Shown here piece after piece: positions 1 to 8,061 of a stretch of 64,000 nt of DNA. The DNA comes from Robertmurraya dakarensis (GTDB lineage Bacteria; Bacillota; Bacilli; Bacillales; Cytobacillaceae), in assembly GCF_900156875.1 (NCBI RefSeq), contig NZ_LT707408.1:665042-729041 (forward strand), given 5' to 3'. Below the pieces are notes generated by a model. It searched no databases, was not told the DNA's origin, and was given only the letters and a program-made list of their open reading frames with translations. A program made the position numbers and the translations under genes. Each line of letters starts with the position of its first letter. Within the stretch, counting starts at the first letter, position 1.

Positions 1-106
1 TCCCCCTCGTATAGTACTAGTAAGAGCTCTTTCTAGAAGAATTTCCAGTTGATCCGGATCCTCTAAAATTCACTCTAGATTCCTATAGGTTATCAAGGTT
101 AGCCTT

Positions 107-170
107 TCGGCTTCCCCATCTTAAATATTTTAGTTTTACCCTTGTTTCACCCACCTGATGGGGAAGCCGA
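107..170. repeat. 14-bp perfect inverted repeat upstream of the IS110 gene
   Basis: TCGGCTTCCCCATC at 107-120 is exactly complementary to GATGGGGAAGCCGA at 157-170, with a 36-base A/T-rich loop. No gene overlaps it. It could be an RNA stem, an old terminator, or a remnant near the left end of the insertion sequence. There is no U-run directly after the right arm, so an ordinary terminator is not favoured. Confidence 0.6.
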
Positions 171-439
171 GGTAAAGTTCAAACTATCAATAATAGATTA
201 ATGTGTTGTTCTTATTTCGCAGGGGGATAGTTTCCCTACTGCTTCTTTGAAATGCCTTTAACTGAATATCGAGAAATGGCGGAGAATGGAGGAAGCTCCA
301 GCGTTTTACTCCGTCATTTTTTTATAGCGTTCATAGACCTGCTCATGGGACAATGGAACCGACAGGATCGTATCAGGATATTGCTTCTCCCCCTTGCGGA
401 CACTTTGGTGTACTGCTTCATAAGCCTGCTACCCATGGT

Positions 440-600
440 TCATTATTGAAGGTCTAACCACTGGTTGCGCCGCCGTAAAAGAAGTGAGTGTAGCGCTCAT
501 GATGGACTTCTTTTCTTTGAGTGCTGATGACGAGGAAGACATCGATGATTCCCGTGGGCACCCAGGTCTGAACGTTCTTGATTAACTTACATACTGGAGG
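440..600 (+). ncRNA. Candidate bridge-RNA region of the IS110 element
   Basis: The stretch before the transposase is GC-richer than other intergenic DNA here and holds small complementary blocks, for example AAAAGAAGT at 477-485 with ACTTCTTTT at 506-514. IS110-group elements are known to encode a bridge RNA in the left non-coding end. Only position and base pairing support it here; the RNA ends, target loop and donor loop were not identified. Confidence 0.3.
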
Positions 601-608
601 TGATTGGT

Positions 609-1844
609 ATGTCACAAATGCTTGTTGGTGTAGATGTAAGCTTGAAGTCCCATCATGTCCATTTCATGAAGGAGGACGGGTCCACACTCGCCGACTTTTC
701 TGTTTCTAATGATCAAACCGGGGCCGAAACCCTGATCAAACGAATGCTAGAAACTGCGGAAAAAAGTCAGGCCAACCAATTGAAGATTGGGATGGAAGCC
801 ACTGATCTTTACAGTTGGCACCTTGCCCATTATCTACAAGACCAAATGAAAGGCTATGAACCTAAGTTTCAAGCCTCTATCTACGTACTAAATGCGAGAA
901 AAGTCGCTCGTTTCAAAAAAGGGTATGATTCTCTTGTAAAAAACGATCGCATAGATGCCTGGGTCATCGCTGACCACTTGCGCTTTGGCCGACTGCCAGC
1001 CCAAATGAAAGATGCCATACAATATGAAGCTCTTCAGCGCTTAACGCGAACAAGGTTTCATTTTATGCGGGAGATTGCCCGAAATAAAACGTATTTCCTT
1101 AACCAGCTCTTTTTAAAGTTCAGTGGACTGAGACAGGATAATCCATTTTCAGATAAATTCGGAGCTACGAGTATGGCTGTCATGGAGGAACTAGAGCCCG
1201 AAACGATCGCTGAAATGAGCCTCGAGGAACTCGTCGAGTTCCTGCAAGATAAAGGAAAAAACCGATTTGAAAAGCCAGAGGAAATCGCAAAATACCTTCA
1301 AAAGTTGGCTAGATCATCTTACCGGCTGAATAAGGCTATGCAGGACCCCGTAAATATTTCGATGTCTGTTACTTTAAGTACCATTCAACATATCGAGTCA
1401 CAGGTAAAGCGTCTGGATAAAGAAATTGCCAAGTTAATGAAAGGCATACCGCAAACCCTAACGTCTGTAAAAGGAATTGGAGACGTTTATGCGGCAGGGT
1501 TGATAGCTGAAATTAGCGATATAAAGCGATTTAAAGATCATCATGCCTTAGCGAAATATGCAGGTTTGGTATGGAACCAGAACCAATCAGGCGAATTCGA
1601 ATCCCAGGAAACGGCTAGAATGAGGACAGGTAATAAATACCTGCGTTACTACCTTATTCAAGCTGCCGATAAGATCCGAAAGTACGACTCTGAATATAAA
1701 GCTTTTTACACAAAGAAGTACGATGAAGTTCCAAAACATAAACACAAACGCGCTCTCGTCTTAACCGCAAGAAAACTGGTACGATTGGTGTTTTCGCTAC
1801 TACGCACCAATCAGTTGTACACACCACCCGAAAGGAGAGATTAA
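609..1844 (+). CDS. IS110-family transposase (recombinase)
   Basis: This 411-residue protein is a DEDD-type recombinase that moves an IS110 element, in known members guided by an element-encoded bridge RNA. The N-terminal RuvC-like part shows D9 (GVDVS), E63 (GMEATDLY) and D113/D116 (KNDRIDA). The C-terminal IS116/IS110/IS902 domain begins near the SVKGIGDVYAAGLIAEI helix-hairpin-helix-like segment and includes TGNKYLRYYL. I chose ATG 609 because GGAGGTGA at 597-604 lies at proper spacing, whereas the in-frame GTG at 600 overlaps that site. Length is normal for the family (about 400) and the frame is intact, so it may be active. Confidence 0.93.
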   Translation: MSQMLVGVDVSLKSHHVHFMKEDGSTLADFSVSNDQTGAETLIKRMLETAEKSQANQLKIGMEATDLYSWHLAHYLQDQMKGYEPKFQASIYVLNARKVARFKKGYDSLVKNDRIDAWVIADHLRFGRLPAQMKDAIQYEALQRLTRTRFHFMREIARNKTYFLNQLFLKFSGLRQDNPFSDKFGATSMAVMEELEPETIAEMSLEELVEFLQDKGKNRFEKPEEIAKYLQKLARSSYRLNKAMQDPVNISMSVTLSTIQHIESQVKRLDKEIAKLMKGIPQTLTSVKGIGDVYAAGLIAEISDIKRFKDHHALAKYAGLVWNQNQSGEFESQETARMRTGNKYLRYYLIQAADKIRKYDSEYKAFYTKKYDEVPKHKHKRALVLTARKLVRLVFSLLRTNQLYTPPERRD

Positions 1845-2170
1845 AACTTCTCATTCACACCCTTTCAAACACCCAGCTTCACACTTGAAAGTATTGGTAA
1901 AAAATTGAAAATAGTGTGAGGTTTATTAGGTATACTCTTTTTTAAACACTTTTCAATGAAAGACAATATTAATTTCCAATTCATTGAATTTTAGTGCTTG
2001 ACATATTACCACTGGGCTTATACATTTTTCTATAATAATTTAATTGTTTAAAACTGTCAAAAATATATTTTTGATTGAAAGTGTTTTCCTTTCCTCTGTT
2101 GGAAAAGTTTAAAAACACCGTTATGTAATTATTATATTAGAATAATAGTTTAGACGAAGAATTTAAAAAA
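1845..2170. other. AT-rich gene-free stretch after the transposase
   Basis: This run between the transposase and the next terminator is strongly A/T rich and has no credible gene. It must contain the right end of the insertion sequence, but no obvious end signature or target duplication is visible. A TTGACA at 1998-2003 has a TATACA 15 bases downstream, too short a spacing for a convincing promoter. Confidence 0.5.
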
Positions 2171-2173
2171 TTA

Positions 2174-2212
2174 AAACAAAAAAAGACCTTGTTACCGTAT
2201 AACAAGGTCTTT
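2174..2212 (-). terminator. Terminator of the minus-strand pair 2222-3024
   Basis: AAAGACCTTGTTA (2182-2194) pairs perfectly with TAACAAGGTCTTT (2200-2212). On the minus strand the stem is followed by a T-rich run (complement of the A tract at 2174-2183). It closes the two-gene unit to its right. Confidence 0.85.
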
Positions 2213-2221
2213 AGAGTATAT

Positions 2222-2662
2222 TTACCAAAGGCTTGGCTTCACAACCATAAACCACAGCATCGCAGCTAATAATAGAATATATGTCCAAGTTGTTTTTATT
2301 AACTGTGCCGCTAGCACTTCTTTATCAGCCTCTTCCTCCTCAAACTTACGCAGTTTTGGTGTAAACGCGCGTGCTAAGAAGAATAAAGAGAGAAACATTA
2401 CGAACAAGGTCATCAAAATCCATGGTGTTTGCCAAGACCAAGGGCCCGTGAAAACCAGCAGGACTCCAGATATAACGAGTACGTGTCCAGCATGCTTCGC
2501 GAGGCGCACTATGAACCTGAATGAGTTTAAATAAGCGCCAAGCTCTGGTTGGACAGCTGTTTTCATCTTTTTAATAAGAGGAAACAGAATGAAGAAAGGT
2601 CCAACCGAGGCTGTTGCACTGAGAACATGAGTATAAATGAAGAGCCTGTATAGAAAATCCAT
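2222..2662 (-). CDS. Small integral membrane protein, DUF2269-like
   Basis: This 146-residue protein is almost entirely membrane: four hydrophobic segments at roughly residues 5-30, 48-68, 78-98 and 122-142, with a short charged loop (FEEEEADKE) before the last. The N-terminal HVLSATASVGPFF pattern resembles predicted membrane proteins of the DUF2269/CopD-like type. The function is unknown. It is the second gene of a two-gene unit, 11 bases after the ASCH-domain gene, and ends at a clear terminator. Confidence 0.65.
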   Translation of the reverse strand: MDFLYRLFIYTHVLSATASVGPFFILFPLIKKMKTAVQPELGAYLNSFRFIVRLAKHAGHVLVISGVLLVFTGPWSWQTPWILMTLFVMFLSLFFLARAFTPKLRKFEEEEADKEVLAAQLIKTTWTYILLLAAMLWFMVVKPSLW

Positions 2663-2673
2663 CTCTTTGCCTG

Positions 2674-3024
2674 TTAGTCGTTTACAGGACTGAACTCATG
2701 CACCCAAACTCTCATTTGCGGAAGCCATGGCATACCAGGGTGATAAGAAAGGATCGATTGTTTGTAGTCTTCAACTGTTTCAAATCCTTCTTGACGGGCG
2801 TGCTCATCCGTTAGTTCACCTAGAGCTTGAGAATAAACAGAGTCTACTCTGAATTTCTTTCCTTCTAACTCCATGATTTCTCCGACGTCGGCATATCTGC
2901 CATTTCGACGAGTAGCTGTTTTCTTTCCTGCTAGAACCTTCTCAACATCTGCTGGCATTGTTACAAGTCTGTCAATGCTGCATGTTTTTGGCGGTAACGT
3001 TTGATTTTCTTCATGATTAGACAT
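2674..3024 (-). CDS. ASCH-domain protein
   Basis: This 116-residue protein carries an ASCH fold: KVLAGKKTATRRNGRYADVGEIMELEG is the typical binding-loop region (residues about 30-55), followed by a strand-rich part and FETVEDYKQSILSYHPGMPW. ASCH proteins resemble PUA domains and are thought to bind RNA or nucleotides; some hydrolyse N4-acetylcytidine. The start is the ATG at 3024, preceded on the minus strand by AAGGGG at 8-9 bases; an upstream in-frame start would add 14 residues without a good ribosome site. It leads the two-gene unit. Confidence 0.75.
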   Translation of the reverse strand: MSNHEENQTLPPKTCSIDRLVTMPADVEKVLAGKKTATRRNGRYADVGEIMELEGKKFRVDSVYSQALGELTDEHARQEGFETVEDYKQSILSYHPGMPWLPQMRVWVHEFSPVND

Positions 3025-3313
3025 AATAAAACCCCTTTCATCTATGTACGCCATTAAATGTACCATATTTCTATCAAAACATTAAATATTTCCATCATGA
3101 AGAAGGGGTTAATCTTAAAAAGATTAATATCCATGATGAAATAGACACATTGGCAGCGAAGGAGTAAAGTATTAATTGACAGGAAGTAAACAAAATGGTG
3201 AATGCTTCTTCTCTTTTTTAGATAAAAAGGGATATTCACCAAGCTTGTATTTATTTATAGGAAGTATCACGGTAAAATTCATACATTATTCTACAGAAGA
3301 GAAGGGGAAATTC

Positions 3314-4531
3314 TTGACTTACATTGAGAAAGATACGAAAGAGTATAAAAGAGCCAGTATTGCGCTGTTCCTGGGGGGATTTGTAACTTTTTTCATCCTT
3401 TATACCACGCAGCCTCTCTTGCCGATTTTTGCTGAGGAGTTTCAGGTGTCTGCGACGTTATCAAGTTTAACGCTATCCTTATCGACAGGTGTTCTAGCGT
3501 TAGTTATGCTTTTTGCAGCGCCGTTGTCTGATTCTTTTGGAAAGAAAAAGGTTATGATGGTTTCCATTATTATTACTTCAATTCTCGGATTAATTACAGC
3601 ATTCAGTCCGAATTTTATAGCGCTGCTTATATGCAGGGCTTTGTTAGGGATTTTCATCGCAGGGGTTCCTTCGCTAGCGATGGCTTATGTTGGAGAGGAA
3701 TTTAATCCGCGTGGAATGGGGAAGGTAATGGGACTCTATATAAGTGGAACGAGTCTTGGAGGCCTGGCCGGAAGGGTTTTAACCGGTGTACTAACCGATT
3801 TATTCTCATGGAGAATTGCTTTAGTTATTATCGGGCTGTTATCGCTTGTTTTAAGTGTTATTTTCATCTGCGCCCTGCCAACACCCCGCCGCTTTATGAA
3901 AAAGCCGCTGCAATGGGGAACGTCGTTGTCAGCTTATAAAAAGATACTTGTTAAAAAGCGATTAATGTCGCTGATCTTTTTGGCATTTTTGCTAATGGGC
4001 AGCTTTGTGACGCTGTTTAATTATATTGGCTTTTTACTAATGGAACCGCCGTATAATTTAAGTCAAACATTTATTGGTTTTATCTTTATAGCAAATTTAT
4101 GCGGTACATTTAGTTCGGTTTATATGGGAAAAAAAGCTGACAAACATGGGAATTTCCCGATGCTGCTAATCTCCCTTGGAATCTTCCTTGCTGGAGTACT
4201 CATAACATTATTTGCGCCGCTGCTGGTGAAAATCATGGGTATTGGCATATTCACCTTCGGATTTTTCGCAGCTCATTCAATTGCAAGTGCTTGGATTGGA
4301 GAAGATTCGGGATCGTATAAGGCACAGGCATCATCCCTTTATCTTCTTTTATATTATTTAGGTTCAAGCGTTGTAGGATCAGTAGGCGGCTTTTTCTGGA
4401 CGCATTATCATTGGATAGGTGTGATTTCCTTAGTTTCAGCCCTATTAATCACAGCTTTCCCGCTTATCATAATTGCCCAAAGAAAAAAACAAGTAACAGG
4501 CCAATACCACCAAATAAGCAATCTCAAATAG
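3314..4531 (+). CDS. MFS transporter, YnfM-like
   Basis: A 405-residue, 12-helix major facilitator protein, probably a drug or metabolite exporter in the cytoplasmic membrane. It matches the E. coli YnfM pattern along its length: YTTQPLLPIFAEEF in helix 1, LSDSFGKKKVM in loop 2-3, MGLYISGTSLGGLAGR, MGSFVTLFNYIGF and FFAAHSIASAWIG near the end. I chose TTG 3314 because AAGGGG lies 6-7 bases before it; upstream in-frame starts would add up to 46 non-conserved residues. Its TAG stop lies inside a dispersed GGTACC repeat. Confidence 0.85.
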   Translation: MTYIEKDTKEYKRASIALFLGGFVTFFILYTTQPLLPIFAEEFQVSATLSSLTLSLSTGVLALVMLFAAPLSDSFGKKKVMMVSIIITSILGLITAFSPNFIALLICRALLGIFIAGVPSLAMAYVGEEFNPRGMGKVMGLYISGTSLGGLAGRVLTGVLTDLFSWRIALVIIGLLSLVLSVIFICALPTPRRFMKKPLQWGTSLSAYKKILVKKRLMSLIFLAFLLMGSFVTLFNYIGFLLMEPPYNLSQTFIGFIFIANLCGTFSSVYMGKKADKHGNFPMLLISLGIFLAGVLITLFAPLLVKIMGIGIFTFGFFAAHSIASAWIGEDSGSYKAQASSLYLLLYYLGSSVVGSVGGFFWTHYHWIGVISLVSALLITAFPLIIIAQRKKQVTGQYHQISNLK

Positions 4532-4577
4532 GTACCTAAATAGGTACTAGGTACCGTAAAAGGACAGTTGTCCACGT
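4529..4577. repeat. Dispersed GGTACC-type repeat, copy 1
   Basis: TAGGTACCTAAATAGGTACTAGGTACC is followed by a GGACAGTTGTCC palindrome. The same ingredients (GGTACC dyads and GTGGACA) recur at 5556-5625 and 14090-14122. The first TAG is the stop codon of the MFS gene, as the repeat also supplies the stop in copy 3. Confidence 0.6.
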
Positions 4578-4591
4578 GTAAAATACAAATA

Positions 4592-4637
4592 CAAAAAAAG
4601 CCGGTTTTCTATTAATTTAGAGAACTGGCTTTTTGTT
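4592..4637. terminator. Bidirectional terminator between MFS gene and amidase
   Basis: AGCCGGTTTTCT (4599-4610) pairs with AGAGAACTGGCT (4619-4630), with G-U pairs. An A run precedes the stem and a T run follows it, so it can serve both the plus-strand MFS gene and the minus-strand amidase. Confidence 0.85.
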
Positions 4638-4659
4638 TTAGGGGATGTGATTATGGTTG

Positions 4660-5475
4660 TTACCTAATAAATGCTTCGTGATAACCTGCGTTTTTTAACA
4701 TTTTTAAAAGTGCTTGTGCATTTTGATTGGAAGAGAAGGTTCCTGCTTGCACATGAAATATAGTTTGTTCTGTCATATTTTCAACTGAAATAAAGGCTTG
4801 GATACCCATTGAACGAAGGTTCCCAATCTGTCGTTCTGCAGGTACTCTTGAACTAAAAGAACCTGCAATTATCCTTTTTAATTCTCCGGACTTTTCATGA
4901 TGAGGTGAGATGGATGGTGTATCAGGTGTGTTGGTTTGCAAATGAAAGGCTTTAATCAAACCTCTGACATGACCTTCGGCTACGTCTTGACGCCAAATTG
5001 TTTCTTTCATCGAAGCTGAGTCTAATGGATGATCGATAAACCCATTTTCGGTCAGCAATGCAGGCATCATAGTTTCTCGTAATACATGATAATTTGCTTT
5101 CTTTTGACCTCTGTCAAGAAGATTGTTTTTCTTAATAATTTCAGAATGGAAAATTTGCTGATATGCTGCGGTAATTGAAGAGTTCGAAATGCCGTCATAG
5201 ATAAAGTCTTCATAGCCTCTTGCGTGACCATTAAAAGAATTACAGTGGATAGACAAATAAAAGTCAGCTCCCCATGCGTTTGCTTCATCAGTGCGCTCCG
5301 ATAATGACTTTGTGGTATCTTTGTCCCGGCTTAACCTAATCTGGATATCTTTAATATCTGCTAATAATGCTGCGATCCGAAGAGCGATATCCAAATTAAT
5401 TTCTTTTTCTACTAGTCCGTTGCCTTTAGCTCCTGGATCAGAACCGCCGTGTCCGGGGTCTATAAAAAGCTTCAT
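4660..5475 (-). CDS. N-acetylmuramoyl-L-alanine amidase, CwlC-like, SPOR domain
   Basis: This 271-residue zinc amidase should cut the amide between N-acetylmuramic acid and L-alanine in peptidoglycan. The Amidase_3 domain spans about residues 1-175, with H9 (DPGHGG), E23, H77 (SIHCNS) and E143 (LTENGFID) as metal and catalytic residues. A C-terminal SPOR-type repeat pair follows from about residue 196 (AGSFSSR and VQAGTFSSN) and binds denuded glycan. Like B. subtilis CwlC, it lacks a signal peptide and has the same domain order, so mother-cell lysis at the end of sporulation is the likely role. GGAGGG lies 7 bases before the ATG. Confidence 0.88.
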   Translation of the reverse strand: MKLFIDPGHGGSDPGAKGNGLVEKEINLDIALRIAALLADIKDIQIRLSRDKDTTKSLSERTDEANAWGADFYLSIHCNSFNGHARGYEDFIYDGISNSSITAAYQQIFHSEIIKKNNLLDRGQKKANYHVLRETMMPALLTENGFIDHPLDSASMKETIWRQDVAEGHVRGLIKAFHLQTNTPDTPSISPHHEKSGELKRIIAGSFSSRVPAERQIGNLRSMGIQAFISVENMTEQTIFHVQAGTFSSNQNAQALLKMLKNAGYHEAFIR

Positions 5476-5877
5476 GCTTATCCCTCCAATCTATAAATTG
5501 TACCTACTTATATAATAGGAAGAAAACGCAAAATCAGACAGGGGTGTTAAAAATATTTTTGGTACCAGGTACCACGGGTGGACAAATAGCGGAAATTGTC
5601 TTTCTGTGGTACCTGGTACCAAAAAACAATAAAAAATATTCTAATATATTTTTATGTTTATACAATTTTTATTCGTTCGTATAGAGCGTGTTCGCCAAAT
5701 AATACTGTTAATTACAGCGTTATTTCACAATCGGAATATGTATATAGTGTATAAATATTAATGTAAGGATAATTAACATGAATATTTACTGTTTACTTTA
5801 TTCGACATTTGTATTTTAATATTGTTATAGTTTTTTAAAAATTTAGAGATATATTGGATACAGGGGGTTGTTACACA
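5476..5877. other. Divergent intergenic region amidase / livJ
   Basis: 402 bases without a gene. It contains the inverted-repeat copy of the dispersed GGTACC element (5556-5625) and then very A/T-rich DNA up to the livJ ribosome site CAGGGGG (5861-5867). The promoters of both flanking genes must lie here, but I see no single convincing -35/-10 pair. Confidence 0.5.
5556..5625. repeat. Dispersed GGTACC-type repeat, copy 2, perfect 20-bp inverted arms
   Basis: TTTTTGGTACCAGGTACCAC (5556-5575) is the exact reverse complement of GTGGTACCTGGTACCAAAAA (5606-5625). The 30-base centre contains GGTGGACAAATAG. Each arm is itself a near-palindromic double GGTACC. It resembles a miniature palindromic repeat unit related to the shorter copies at 4529 and 14090. 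Confidence 0.75.
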
Positions 5878-7044
5878 ATGTCTATTTTCAAAAAATTCAT
5901 GCAGTTCTCTGCGGTGTCAAGTATGCTTCTTTTAGCAGCTTGCGGCGGGGGCGGAGATGAAACGGCAAGCGGTACAGAAGGACAAGCAGATGGAGGTTCG
6001 GGAGTTGTCTCAGCGGATATTGGGGTCATTTCATACAATAGCGGCCCTGGTGCAGCGTACGGTGAAGCAATTACGAACGGCTTGAAATTAGCTCAAGAAG
6101 AAATTAATGCTAAAGGTGAAGTCAATATCAACCTTAAGATTGAAGATTCTGCTGGTGAGCAAGACCAAGCCTTAACAGCAGCGCAAAAACTAATTAACTC
6201 AGAAAATGTAACGGCAATTATTGGGCCAACTTTAAGTACGGAAATGAACGTTGTTGGACCAGAAGCTGACTTAAGCGGTGTGCCGATTATGGGAACTTCT
6301 ACAACAGCTGAAGGAATTCCGCAGCTTGGCGAATATGTTTTCCGTAATTCAATTCCTGAAGCATTAGCGATTCCGGCTTCACTTAAAAAAGCAATTGAAG
6401 CTTACGACGTTAAAAAAGTGGCGATTTTATACGGAAATGATGATGTTTTAACAAAGTCTGGCTTTGATACAATGAAAGCGACAGCAGAAGAAATGGGATT
6501 AGAGATTTTAACAATTGAAACTTTCCAAAAAGGTCAATCTGACTATAATGCACAGTTAACAAAAATTAAAAGTTTAAATCCAGATCTTATCCTAGCGTCT
6601 GCCCTTTATAATGAAGGAGCTGTAATTATGGATCAAGCCCGCAAAATGGGAATCGATGTTCCATTCGTAGGCGGTAACGGATTTAACTCACCTGAAGTTA
6701 TTAACATTGCTGGCGATGCAGCTAACGGTTTGATTGTAGCAACACCATGGTTTGGTGAAAAGGAAGACCCAAAGGTACAAGACTTTGTAGCGAAGTACAC
6801 AGAGAAGTTCGGTAAAGCGCCGGATCAATTTGCTGCTCAAAGCTATGATGGTCTATACATTTTTGCTGAAGCATTGAAAAATGCTGGAGATTCCGATCGT
6901 GATGCATTCCGTGACGCATTAGCTGAAATTTCAAACTTTGAAGGAATTCTTGGTAATTTCTCCTTTGATGAAGAAGGGGACGTTGTAATGGAGCCAACCG
7001 TTTTAACTATTAAAGACGGCAAGTTCCAAGAATTTAATGAATAG
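5878..7044 (+). CDS. livJ: Branched-chain amino-acid ABC transporter, binding lipoprotein
   Basis: This 388-residue periplasmic-binding-protein-fold lipoprotein (Peripla_BP_6 type) captures the substrate outside the membrane. The signal peptide ends in the lipobox LLAAC with C22 as the lipidation site, followed by a flexible Gly/Ser-rich linker. Family motifs include AAQKLINSENVTAIIGP and FAAQSYDGLYIFAEAL. I chose ATG 5878 because the signal peptide starts there and CAGGGGG precedes it. It is first in livJHMGF and separated from livH by a hairpin that may keep its transcript more abundant. Branched-chain amino acids are the usual ligand, but related proteins bind amides or urea. Confidence 0.9.
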   Translation: MSIFKKFMQFSAVSSMLLLAACGGGGDETASGTEGQADGGSGVVSADIGVISYNSGPGAAYGEAITNGLKLAQEEINAKGEVNINLKIEDSAGEQDQALTAAQKLINSENVTAIIGPTLSTEMNVVGPEADLSGVPIMGTSTTAEGIPQLGEYVFRNSIPEALAIPASLKKAIEAYDVKKVAILYGNDDVLTKSGFDTMKATAEEMGLEILTIETFQKGQSDYNAQLTKIKSLNPDLILASALYNEGAVIMDQARKMGIDVPFVGGNGFNSPEVINIAGDAANGLIVATPWFGEKEDPKVQDFVAKYTEKFGKAPDQFAAQSYDGLYIFAEALKNAGDSDRDAFRDALAEISNFEGILGNFSFDEEGDVVMEPTVLTIKDGKFQEFNE

Positions 7045-7060
7045 ATTGTAAGAATTCAAA

Positions 7061-7146
7061 AAGGCTCTGTTAATGATATGTGCTAAATTTCTTTCTTCTA
7101 CTAAAACATACGGAGAAAGGCTGGCAATATGTCTTAACAGAGCTTT
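7061..7146 (+). promoter_or_regulatory. Large intercistronic stem-loop livJ / livH
   Basis: AAGGCTCTGTTAATGATATG (7061-7080) pairs imperfectly with the segment 7128-7146 that ends TTAACAGAGCTTT. Such hairpins between a binding-protein gene and its permease genes commonly act as partial terminators or 3-prime stabilisers. The long loop could alternatively mark a small palindromic repeat. Confidence 0.55.
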
Positions 7147-7172
7147 ACATTTTTGTAAGTGGGTGAGACAGC

Positions 7173-8057
7173 ATGTTAATAGAACAATTGATTAATGGGA
7201 TTACACTTGGGAGTATCTATGCCATTGTGGCACTAGGCTTTACACTTGTGTTTGGTGTTCTGGGAATTGTTAATATGGGACACGGAGAAATCTTTATGTT
7301 TGGCGCGTTTATCGGAGTGCTGGTCACAACCACATTCGGCTTGCCGCTGTGGCTTGCGTTTCTTGCGGCGATTATTGTAACGGCCTTCATGGGTTATTTG
7401 CTTGAACGCTTTGCGCTAAGACCACTTCGTAACCATCAAGGAAGTAATCATTTAGCACCATTAATAAGTACCATAGGAGTATCAATCTTCCTTGAGAATC
7501 TATCGCACCATCTGTTTGGCCCTGGGAACCATCCTTTCCGTACGCCATTTGCTGAAATGAGTATTGAAATTGGGTCTGTGACTGTCTATTTGGTGCAAAT
7601 AGTAATATTTGTAATTTCCCTAATCTTAATGGCTGCACTTTCATTTTGGCTCGGGAAGACAAAAGCAGGTAAAGCATTACGTGCTGTAGCAGAAAATCTT
7701 GAAACTGCCAGTTTATTGGGAGTGGATACTAAGAAATACATTACGTTAACCGTTATACTGGCGTCCGCTATGGGAGGAATTGCTGGTATCTTAGTCGGAA
7801 TGGCGTTTAATGCCGTAACTCCACAAATGGGATTATCAATGGGGTTAAAGGGTCTTGCGATCATTATTTTGGGCGGTATGGGAAATGTCAAAGGAGCAAT
7901 GGTTGGTGGATTAATCCTTGGATTAGCTGAGACATTTATCGTTGTTTACGGAGACTCCGGATACCGTGATGCCATTGCGTTTATCGCGATTATTGTTATA
8001 TTGCTAGTGAGACCACAAGGACTATTTGGACAGAAAACATCGGATGTAAGAAGGTGA
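7173..8057 (+). CDS. livH: Branched-chain amino-acid ABC transporter, permease LivH
   Basis: A 294-residue inner-membrane permease of the LivH family, with about eight hydrophobic segments. Family signatures are NGITLGSIYAIVALGFTLVFGVLGIVNMGHGE at the N-terminus (residues 8-40), and KALRAVAENLETASLLGVD followed by GLAIIILGGMGNVKGAMVGG near the end. It forms the channel with LivM. GGTGAGA precedes the ATG, and four bases separate its stop from livM. Confidence 0.92.
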   Translation: MLIEQLINGITLGSIYAIVALGFTLVFGVLGIVNMGHGEIFMFGAFIGVLVTTTFGLPLWLAFLAAIIVTAFMGYLLERFALRPLRNHQGSNHLAPLISTIGVSIFLENLSHHLFGPGNHPFRTPFAEMSIEIGSVTVYLVQIVIFVISLILMAALSFWLGKTKAGKALRAVAENLETASLLGVDTKKYITLTVILASAMGGIAGILVGMAFNAVTPQMGLSMGLKGLAIIILGGMGNVKGAMVGGLILGLAETFIVVYGDSGYRDAIAFIAIIVILLVRPQGLFGQKTSDVRR

Positions 8058-8061
8058 ACAA

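Larger units (their letters stand above)
180..1860 (+). mobile_element. IS110-family insertion sequence, ends not defined
   Basis: A single transposase gene of IS110 type sits inside non-coding DNA: about 600 bases upstream and 377 bases downstream lack any gene I can support. IS110 elements usually lack terminal inverted repeats and make few or no target duplications, so the ends cannot be placed by eye and the limits given are approximate. The element is intact at the level of its one gene. Confidence 0.4.

Noticed and set aside
252-449. 65-codon open frame before the IS110 transposase
   Set aside because: No ribosome site, no recognisable protein and location inside the probable non-coding leader of the element.
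1998-2024. TTGACA...TATACA promoter after the IS110 gene
   Set aside because: Spacing is only 15 bases and no plus-strand gene follows for over 1.2 kb.
4660-5475. Amidase as part of a prophage lysis module
   Set aside because: No holin, tail or other phage genes nearby; domain order and lack of a signal peptide match sporulation amidase CwlC.
7387-7891. Long open frames on the strand opposite livH
   Set aside because: They are antisense shadows of a well-conserved permease gene, without ribosome sites or family resemblance.
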